Shown piece after piece: positions 1-4,886 of a stretch of DNA of 5,688 nt (its first letter is position 1; every line of letters starts with the position of its first letter). A program made the position numbers and the translations under genes. Source of the stretch: Betaproteobacteria bacterium (GTDB lineage Bacteria; Pseudomonadota; Gammaproteobacteria; Burkholderiales; SG8-39); NCBI GenBank assembly GCA_005888925.1, contig VBCP01000567.1:1-5688 (forward strand), in the 5' to 3' direction. The notes below the pieces were generated by a model. The model worked only from the letters and a program-made list of their open reading frames with translations, was not told the DNA's origin and made no database searches.

Positions 1-1
1 G

Positions 2-727
2 CGCATCCAGTTCACGAGCGACATGCTGCCGGCGGACATCATCGGCGTGTCGATCTACGAGCGCGAGACCGGCGGCTTCAAGTTCCACCCCGGCCCGATC
101 TTCGCGCAGGTGATCCTCGCCGACGAGGTGAACCGCGCCACGCCCAAGACGCAATCGGCGCTGCTCGAGGCGATGGAAGAGCACCAGGTCACCGCCGAGG
201 GCGAGACGCGCAAGCTGCCCGCGCCGTTCTTCGTCATCGCCACGCAGAACCCCTCCGAGCAGGTCGGCACCTTCCCGCTGCCCGAGTCGCAGCTCGACCG
301 CTTCACCATGCGGATCGAGCTCGGCTATCCCGACCGCGCCGCCGAGCGCGCGCTGCTCACCGGCACCGACCGGCGCGATCTGCTCGCGACGCTCGATCCG
401 TGCATGACGCCCGAGGAGCTGATGGAGCTGCAGGCGAGCGTGCAAAGGATCCACGTCGCCCCGGCGCTGCTCGACTACGTGCAGGCGATCGTGGAGCACA
501 CGCGCCGCTCGCCCGACTACGTCGCCGGCCTCTCGCCGCGCGCCGCGCTCGCCATCGTGCATACCGCGCGCGCCTGGGCGATGCTCGAAGGCCGCGACAA
601 GGTGATTCCCGAAGACGTGCAGGCGATCCTGCCCGGCGTCGCCGCGCACCGCCTGCATCCCGCGCACGATTCGACGCGCCGGGTCGACGTCGGTGCCCAG
701 CTGCTCGCTGCTGTCCCGATTCCGTAA
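2..727 (+). CDS. MoxR-family AAA+ ATPase, C-terminal part (5' partial)
   Basis: The reading frame is open to the left edge and the translation begins in mid-domain (RIQFTSDMLPADIIG, a typical MoxR stretch), so the true start and the Walker A loop lie upstream. Of 241 visible residues, 37-42 (VILADE) are the Walker B strand with the catalytic DE. This is followed by the MoxR signature NRATPKTQSALLEAMEE. N83 in ATQNP is sensor 1, LDRF at 98-101 follows it, and LSPRAALAI with R180 is sensor 2 in the small helical lid domain. The protein ends at the usual family C-terminus (VPIP). MoxR ATPases are cytoplasmic chaperone-like motors that usually help mature or insert metal cofactors or assemble partner complexes, often with DUF58 / VWA-domain proteins. 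No such partner follows here; the next gene is a binding protein that overlaps it by 35 nt. Family is certain; client unknown. Confidence 0.95.
   Translation, partial: RIQFTSDMLPADIIGVSIYERETGGFKFHPGPIFAQVILADEVNRATPKTQSALLEAMEEHQVTAEGETRKLPAPFFVIATQNPSEQVGTFPLPESQLDRFTMRIELGYPDRAAERALLTGTDRRDLLATLDPCMTPEELMELQASVQRIHVAPALLDYVQAIVEHTRRSPDYVAGLSPRAALAIVHTARAWAMLEGRDKVIPEDVQAILPGVAAHRLHPAHDSTRRVDVGAQLLAAVPIP
693..727 (+). other. 35-nt overlap of ATPase 3' end and binding-protein start
   Basis: The GTG codon at 693 begins the binding protein 35 nt before the TAA (725-727) that ends the MoxR gene. A GGG at 681-683 is the only weak Shine-Dalgarno-like element, nine nucleotides upstream of the start. 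The overlap codes for the MoxR C-terminus in one frame and the signal-peptide n-region in the other. It implies that the second gene is read from a message that already covers moxR, or from a promoter inside moxR that I could not identify. Confidence 0.6.
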
Positions 728-1742
728 GCGCTGGTCGGCGTTGCTGCTCGCGCTGTTGGCGGCATTCGCCGTCCATGCGCACGAGATCTATCTTTACCAG
801 GGCGCGGACCGCGCGCAGCGACTGGTCTCGCAGGCGAAGAAAGAAGGAACGCTCACGCTCTACTCCACGATGACGCTGGAGGACGCGACCCCTTTGCTCG
901 CGGCGTTCGAGAAGAAGTACGGCATCAAGGTGAGGATGTGGCGCGCGGTCAACCAGAAGCTCGTGCAGCGCGCCGTGGCCGAAGCGCGCGCCGGCCAGCA
1001 CGCGGTCGACGCCTTCGAGGGCAGCGGGCCGGGCCTGGAGATCCTGCACCAGGAAGGCCTGCTCGAGAAGTTCCATAGCCCGGCGTTCGCCGACATCCCG
1101 CGCGAGGCCTTTCCGCGCCACGGCTATTACGCGCCGGACAACCTGCTCTTCACCGTCATGGGCTACAACACCAAGCTGGTGAAGCCGGAAGAAGTGCCCG
1201 CGACTTATGAAGACCTCCTTCTGCCGAAATGGCGCGGCAAGCTCGGCATCGAAGCGTCCAATGTCGCGTGGTTCGCGGCGGTGGCCAAGGCCATGGGCGA
1301 GGAGAAGGGCCTCGCCTACTTCCAGAAGCTCGCGGCGAGCGGCCCGCAGATCCGCAGCGGCCATACGCTCATGACCGAGCTGGTCGCCGCGGGCGAGATT
1401 CCGATCGCGCTCACGCTCTACAACCAGGCGGTGGACAAGCTGAAGGAGAAAGGCGCGCCGATCGACTGGAAGCCGCTCGCCCCCGCCTTCGGCCGCGCCG
1501 ACGGCATTGCGATGGCGAAGCACGCGTCGCACCCGCACGCGGCGCTGCTGTTCGCGGATTTCGTGCTGTCGCCCGAAGGCCAGCGCATCATCAAGGAGCG
1601 CGCCCGCGTTCCCGTCAACCGCACCGTCGACAGCTCGTTCGACCAGCGCGTCTTCAAGATCATCGACCTCGCGGCGCTGCTCGGGGAGTGGGAGACCTGG
1701 GAGAAGCGCTGGCAGGCGCTGTTCCTGCGCGAGCGCAGATGA
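693..1742 (+). CDS. Periplasmic solute-binding protein, COG1840 (AfuA-like) type, copy 1
   Basis: This is a 349-residue extracellular solute-binding protein of the ABC-type iron(III)/organic-anion binding superfamily (COG1840-like). The GTG start at 693 is chosen because it gives a full Sec signal peptide: basic n-region RFRKRW (9-14), hydrophobic core ALLLALLAAFAV (16-27), and a VHA site with cleavage after residue 29. A later TTG at 741 would remove the charged region. The mature part has the family pattern: QAKKEGTLTLYSTM (47-60) in the first strand, AAFEKKYGIKV (70-80), MGYNTKLVKPEEVPATYEDL (156-175), WRGKLGIE (180-187), and HPHAALLFADFVLSPEGQ (280-297). The double tyrosine of ferric-binding FbpA proteins is not evident; one Tyr (Y243, in TLYNQ) lies in the corresponding region. 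An organic ligand is therefore as likely as iron. It is paralogous along its whole mature length to the binding protein at 2515-3501. No permease or ATPase gene is nearby. The stop overlaps the next start as ATGA. Confidence 0.9.
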   Translation: MPSCSLLSRFRKRWSALLLALLAAFAVHAHEIYLYQGADRAQRLVSQAKKEGTLTLYSTMTLEDATPLLAAFEKKYGIKVRMWRAVNQKLVQRAVAEARAGQHAVDAFEGSGPGLEILHQEGLLEKFHSPAFADIPREAFPRHGYYAPDNLLFTVMGYNTKLVKPEEVPATYEDLLLPKWRGKLGIEASNVAWFAAVAKAMGEEKGLAYFQKLAASGPQIRSGHTLMTELVAAGEIPIALTLYNQAVDKLKEKGAPIDWKPLAPAFGRADGIAMAKHASHPHAALLFADFVLSPEGQRIIKERARVPVNRTVDSSFDQRVFKIIDLAALLGEWETWEKRWQALFLRERR

Positions 1743-2518
1743 AAGTCCAACTCGGCGGCGATTGCGAAGGCGAGCTCTACCTGCCGGGCGGAAAGACCGC
1801 CGCCGGCGCGGTGGTCATCCTGCACGAGCGCTACGGCCTCGTGCAGCACACGCTGGACTTGGCGCAACGGCTGGCGCACGACGGCTACGTCGCCCTTGCG
1901 CCCAACCTCTTCTCCCGCTGGCAGGGTGACCCGGAGCGGCTCCGCCAGGGCACGGCACGCGTAACGCTGCCCGATGACGAAGTCGCCGCGGTCATCGACC
2001 GGGCGATCGACGCCGTAAAGACGCGTGCCGGGCGCGTTGCGCTGATGGGCGTCTGCCAGAGCGGCCGCTATCCGCTCGTGGTGGGCAGCCGGCGCAGCGA
2101 CCTCGCCGCCTGCATCGTGTTCTATGGCGGCGCGCAGCAACGCGACTGGGAAGCCTCCGCGCTGCAGCCCCGCCCGATGGGCGAGATGCTGCGCGAGCTT
2201 CGCGCGCCGGCGCTCTTCGTGTTCGGCGAGCGCGACCACACCATCTCGCTCGACAATGTCCGCCGCGTGCGCGATGCGCTCGAGGAAGCGCGCCGCAGCT
2301 ACCGCATGAAGGTCTTTGCCGACATGCCGCACGGCTTTCTCAACGACACCATGCCCGGCCGGTATCGGCCGCAGCAGGCCAAGGAGGCTTGGGCATTCCT
2401 GCTCGTCTTCCTAAGGGAGGTGCTCGGCGGCGCATGGTCCGGCGAGCGCGTGCGCTGGGAATTCGAAGGCGCGAGCAGCGCCGATTACAACTTCACCAAG
2501 AACGTGCGCCTCGAATGA
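1739..2518 (+). CDS. Dienelactone hydrolase family protein
   Basis: This is a 259-residue alpha/beta hydrolase of the dienelactone hydrolase (DLH, carboxymethylenebutenolidase-like) family, with no signal peptide, so cytoplasmic. The ATG at 1739 overlaps the previous stop as ATGA, and family homology begins at once (MKVQLGGDCEGELYLP), so longer in-frame extensions upstream are not used. Visible landmarks: HERYGL (29-34), where E30 matches the conserved Glu of DLH that interacts with the nucleophile; the nucleophile elbow GVCQSG (104-109) with C106 in place of the Ser of most hydrolases; the acid D166 in FGERD; and the base H198 in MPHGF. The Cys-Asp-His triad is complete. DLH enzymes open lactone or ester rings, classically dienelactone to maleylacetate in chlorocatechol breakdown, but most family members have unknown substrates. 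Residues from about 231 to 259 form a tail beyond the core fold (ending NFTKNVRLE). Its place between two paralogous binding proteins suggests it acts on the imported compound. Confidence 0.93.
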   Translation: MKVQLGGDCEGELYLPGGKTAAGAVVILHERYGLVQHTLDLAQRLAHDGYVALAPNLFSRWQGDPERLRQGTARVTLPDDEVAAVIDRAIDAVKTRAGRVALMGVCQSGRYPLVVGSRRSDLAACIVFYGGAQQRDWEASALQPRPMGEMLRELRAPALFVFGERDHTISLDNVRRVRDALEEARRSYRMKVFADMPHGFLNDTMPGRYRPQQAKEAWAFLLVFLREVLGGAWSGERVRWEFEGASSADYNFTKNVRLE

Positions 2519-3501
2519 AGCTCTTCGCTCTTGTCATCGCATGCATCGTCTCACCCGCGCTCGCGCAGGCTCCGGACGTCGTACCAGCAGCAAAGAAAGA
2601 GGGCGAGGTGATGCTCTACACCTCGCTCGTGCCCGAGGACCTGACGCCGCTCGGCGCCGCGTTCGAGAAAAAGTACGGCGTGAAGCTCAAGACGTGGCGC
2701 GCGAATTCCGAGAAGGTGCTGCAGCGCGCGGTGACCGAAATGCGCGCCGGCCGCAGCGACGCCGACGTGGTCGAGACCAACGGGCCGCAGATGGAATCGC
2801 TCTACCGCGAGAAGGGCCTGCAGCCGCTGCGCTCGGCGCACCTGAAGGACCTGATGCCGCAGGCGCTGCGGCCGCATGGCCACTGGGTCGGCACGCGGAT
2901 CAACATGTTCGTGCAGTCCTACAACACCCGCCTGGTCAAAAAAGAGGAGCTGCCCAAGTCGTACAGCGACTTGACCAACCCGCGCTGGAAAGGGCGCTTA
3001 GGCATCGAGGCCGAGGACGAGGACTGGTTCGCGATGGTGCTGAAGGAGATGGGCGAAGAAGCGGGCCTGCGCACCTTCCGCGAGATCGCGCGGGTCAACG
3101 GCTTCTCGGTGCGCCGCGGACACACGCTGCTCGCCGGGCTGGTCGCCTCCGGCGAGATCCCGCTCGCGATCACCACCTACAGCCACGGCGCCGAGAAGAT
3201 GAAGCAGCGCGGCGCGCCGGTGGAGTGGTTCGCGATCACGCCGGCGATCGGCCGCGCGAACGGCATCGGCATCGCACGCAGCGCGCCGCATCCGCACGCG
3301 GCGGCGCTGTTCGTCGACTTCCTGCTCTCGCCCGAGGGCCAGGCGATCCTGCAGAAAGGCGGCTACGTGCCCGCCAACCTGCGCGTCGCCGACCGCGCGC
3401 AGAAACTGCCGCTCAAGTTCGTCGATCCCGCGGTGATCCTCGACGAGGATGCGAAATGGAAAAAGTTGTGGGCCGAGATCGTGCTCGGCGCTCCGCGATG
3501 A
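2515..3501 (+). CDS. Periplasmic solute-binding protein, COG1840 (AfuA-like) type, copy 2
   Basis: This is a 328-residue second solute-binding protein. The ATG at 2515 overlaps the hydrolase stop as ATGA and gives a compact Sec signal peptide, with hydrophobic core LFALVIACIV (3-12) and SPALA cleaved after A17. VIAC at 7-10 resembles a lipobox but sits too close to the N-terminus to be convincing. The mature protein aligns without rearrangement to the first binding protein: AAKKEGEVMLYTS (25-37), AAFEKKYGVKLKTWRA (48-63), SYNTRLVKKEELPKSYSDL (135-153), WKGRLGIE (158-165), and HPHAAALFVDFLLSPEGQ (259-276). Over the last of these regions extended to VPAN (31 residues), 19 are identical between the two. 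Y222 (TTYSH) occupies the same place as Y243 of copy 1, again without the FbpA tyrosine pair. It likely binds a related but not identical ligand in the periplasm. No Shine-Dalgarno sequence precedes the start, so translation probably depends on coupling to the hydrolase. Confidence 0.92.
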   Translation: MKLFALVIACIVSPALAQAPDVVPAAKKEGEVMLYTSLVPEDLTPLGAAFEKKYGVKLKTWRANSEKVLQRAVTEMRAGRSDADVVETNGPQMESLYREKGLQPLRSAHLKDLMPQALRPHGHWVGTRINMFVQSYNTRLVKKEELPKSYSDLTNPRWKGRLGIEAEDEDWFAMVLKEMGEEAGLRTFREIARVNGFSVRRGHTLLAGLVASGEIPLAITTYSHGAEKMKQRGAPVEWFAITPAIGRANGIGIARSAPHPHAAALFVDFLLSPEGQAILQKGGYVPANLRVADRAQKLPLKFVDPAVILDEDAKWKKLWAEIVLGAPR

Positions 3502-4010
3502 GCGCCGAGCGGCTCGACGCTGCGCGCACCTGCCTGCTGCTGTTCGATTTCCTGGTGGGCCACGCGTCCAAAGACCCGAAGCGCTATGCGCCGGTCCTTG
3601 CCAATGCCGCCAAGCTGCTCGCCGCCGCGCGCGGGGTGGGGGCAATGGTGGCGTATGCCCGCGCCGACCATCGGGCCGACGGCGGCACGACCGCGCGCAC
3701 GCTGCACGACAGCGGCCCGCGGTCGCCGCTCATCACCAGCGGCACGCCCGAGGCCGACCACGGCACCTATCTCGATCTGGCGCTGCGGTCGCGCCACGCA
3801 AACACCATCGTCCTGTGCGGCGGCTCCACCGAAATCGGCGTCTCCTCCACCGCCTACGCCGCGCGCGACCTCGACTACAACCTGGTCATCGCGTCCGATG
3901 CCTGCACCTCGGCCAAGCACGAGGTTCACGACCGGCTGATGCGCGAGGTTTTTCCGCGCCTGGCGCGCGTGCGTACTACCATGCAGATCCTGGAGATGCT
4001 GAAGCCATGA
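3498..4010 (+). CDS. Isochorismatase-fold protein lacking the Cys nucleophile
   Basis: This is a 170-residue member of the isochorismatase / cysteine hydrolase superfamily (PF00857-like), cytoplasmic. The ATG at 3498 overlaps the previous stop as ATGA. The N-terminal strand RTCLLLFDF (10-18) carries the conserved catalytic Asp (D17). The family core VLCGGSTEIGVSST (105-118) plus AYAARDLDYNLVIASDAC (119-136) is clear, and the C-terminus (FPRLARVRTTMQIL) is typical. In cysteine hydrolases such as nicotinamidases the nucleophile sits where this protein has G114; true isochorismatases (EntB, PhzD) also have Gly there. The conserved Lys before the GTxL-like helix is not visible: the stretch SPLITSGTPEADHGTYL (76-92) has no Lys and looks shortened against usual members of about 180-220 residues. 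It could be an isochorismatase-like enol-ether hydrolase, a divergent hydrolase, or a non-catalytic relative. Fold assignment is firm, activity uncertain. Confidence 0.88.
   Translation: MSAERLDAARTCLLLFDFLVGHASKDPKRYAPVLANAAKLLAAARGVGAMVAYARADHRADGGTTARTLHDSGPRSPLITSGTPEADHGTYLDLALRSRHANTIVLCGGSTEIGVSSTAYAARDLDYNLVIASDACTSAKHEVHDRLMREVFPRLARVRTTMQILEMLKP
3992..3995 (+). promoter_or_regulatory. Possible ribosome binding site (GGAG) for the DUF2087 gene
   Basis: GGAG at 3992-3995 lies 11 nt before the ATG at 4007, inside the 3' end of the isochorismatase-fold gene. It is the clearest Shine-Dalgarno-like motif among the operon junctions, where the other internal starts have little or none. The spacing is somewhat long, so this is a tentative call. 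Confidence 0.35.
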
Positions 4011-4366
4011 ATACATTGAAACGATTGCTCGCCAACGGGCCGCTCACCGGATACCCGACGCGCCGCGCCGACCAGAACCTGCTGCTGCGCCTCGCCGCCG
4101 GGCGTTTCGCCGCCAGGCGCAGCTACACCGAAGCCGAGGTGAACGAAATCCTGCGCGGCTGGCTCGCGACCTTTTGCGCGCCCTATGGCATCGATCACGT
4201 GAGCATGCGGCGCTATCTGGTCGACGCGCGGCTGCTCGCCCGCGACACTGCGGGATCCACCTACCGGCGGGCCGCGCCCGCCCAAGAGGTGGATGCGGAC
4301 CCCGCTCAGGTGCTCGCGGAGATCCGGCGCGAGCGCGCGGCACGCAAGCGCCAGCACGCCCCCTGA
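4007..4366 (+). CDS. DUF2087 domain protein, small stand-alone form
   Basis: This is a 119-residue basic protein whose ATG (4007) overlaps the previous stop as ATGA. Residues about 14-88 match the DUF2087 pattern: a helix with NLLLRLAAGRFAARRSYTEAEVNEIL (24-49), in which the YTEAEVNEIL motif is diagnostic, then MRRYLVDARLLARDTAGSTYRR (67-88), the usual (L/M)RRxLVDxxLLxRD...YRR end. The layout (helix, helix, two-residue RR, then a short strand pair ending YRR) resembles a winged-helix unit, and in some Firmicutes this domain is found joined to HTH transcription regulators. No separate HTH is present here. Residues 89-119 are a charged, Ala/Arg-rich tail that probably forms a helix (DPAQVLAEIRRERAARKR). 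Function is unknown; a nucleic-acid-binding or regulatory role is only a guess from shape. It is cotranscribed with the flanking genes. Confidence 0.87.
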   Translation: MNTLKRLLANGPLTGYPTRRADQNLLLRLAAGRFAARRSYTEAEVNEILRGWLATFCAPYGIDHVSMRRYLVDARLLARDTAGSTYRRAAPAQEVDADPAQVLAEIRRERAARKRQHAP

Positions 4367-4884
4367 TGCAGTTCGTCGCGTGCTCGCACGAAGCGCACGC
4401 CGGCGCGATCCTCGACATCCTGAACGAAGCGATCGCCAACTCGACCTCGCTCTACGACTACCGGCCCCGGCCGCCGGAGAGCATGGTCGGATGGTTCAAG
4501 GCGAAGGAGAGCGGCCGCTACCCGGTCATCGGCGCCCTCCACCATGAACAGTTGCTGGGATTCGCGAGCTTCGGCAGCTTCCGTGCGTGGCCGGCGTACA
4601 AGTACACCGTCGAGCATTCGGTCTACGTGCATCGCGAGCATCGCGGCAAGGGAATCGGCGCAGCGCTGCTCGAGCGGCTGATCGACGCGGCTCGCGAGCA
4701 GCAGTACCACGTCATGGTCGGCGGCATCGACGCCGCGAACCGCGCGAGCGTCGCGCTGCACGAGAAGCTCGGCTTCATCCACGCCGGCACGATCCCGCAG
4801 GTCGGCTTCAAGTTCGGCCGCTGGCTCGACCTCGCGTTCTATCAGCTCCTGCTCGAGACGCCCGAGCGCCCCGCCGACGGCTGA
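4366..4884 (+). CDS. GNAT N-acetyltransferase, phosphinothricin acetyltransferase-like
   Basis: This is a 172-residue cytoplasmic acetyl-CoA-dependent N-acetyltransferase. Its ATG at 4366 shares one base with the upstream TGA (TGATG), and the family N-terminus begins immediately. The GNAT order is complete: motif around ILDILNEAIANSTSLYDYRP (15-34), with the N-x-x-I and Y-x-x-R-P pattern of the phosphinothricin acetyltransferase / methionine-sulfoximine acetyltransferase group; W43F44 (GWF); LLGFASFGSFRAWPAYKYTVEHSVYV (63-88), including E83, the likely general base; the acetyl-CoA pyrophosphate loop RGKGIG (93-98); and NRASVALHEKLGF (125-137). This group acetylates amino groups of amino-acid-like toxic compounds or side products. 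The substrate here is not evident. It is the last gene of the operon and ends 2 nt from the converging molybdenum-enzyme gene. No terminator hairpin with a T-run is seen after it. Confidence 0.93.
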   Translation: MQFVACSHEAHAGAILDILNEAIANSTSLYDYRPRPPESMVGWFKAKESGRYPVIGALHHEQLLGFASFGSFRAWPAYKYTVEHSVYVHREHRGKGIGAALLERLIDAAREQQYHVMVGGIDAANRASVALHEKLGFIHAGTIPQVGFKFGRWLDLAFYQLLLETPERPADG

Positions 4885-4886
4885 CG

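Noticed and set aside
357..1538. Long open minus-strand frame (393 codons) across the ATPase and first binding-protein genes
   Set aside because: It lies antisense to two clear protein families, is rich in Arg/Ala without any recognisable domain, and arises from the lack of A/T-rich stop codons in GC-rich DNA.
1229..1738. Upstream in-frame extension of the dienelactone hydrolase
   Set aside because: The extra 170 residues are Arg/Ala-rich, lie inside the binding-protein gene in another frame, and have no family similarity. The start at 1739 gives the standard N-terminus.
1418..2332. Minus-strand open frame of 304 codons opposite the hydrolase
   Set aside because: Low-complexity Arg/Ala/His composition with no motif; shadow of well-supported plus-strand genes.
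2533..2544. Possible lipobox VIAC in the second binding protein
   Set aside because: The Cys is at residue 10, leaving too short a signal region; the SPALA cleavage site after residue 17 explains the N-terminus better.
2541..3497. Upstream in-frame extension of the isochorismatase-fold gene
   Set aside because: It overlaps the second binding protein almost completely and is an Arg-rich shadow translation; the family begins at the ATG at 3498.
3363..4016. Minus-strand open frame of 217 codons opposite the isochorismatase-fold gene
   Set aside because: No domain, no sensible start context, and the plus strand carries a clear family in the same bases.
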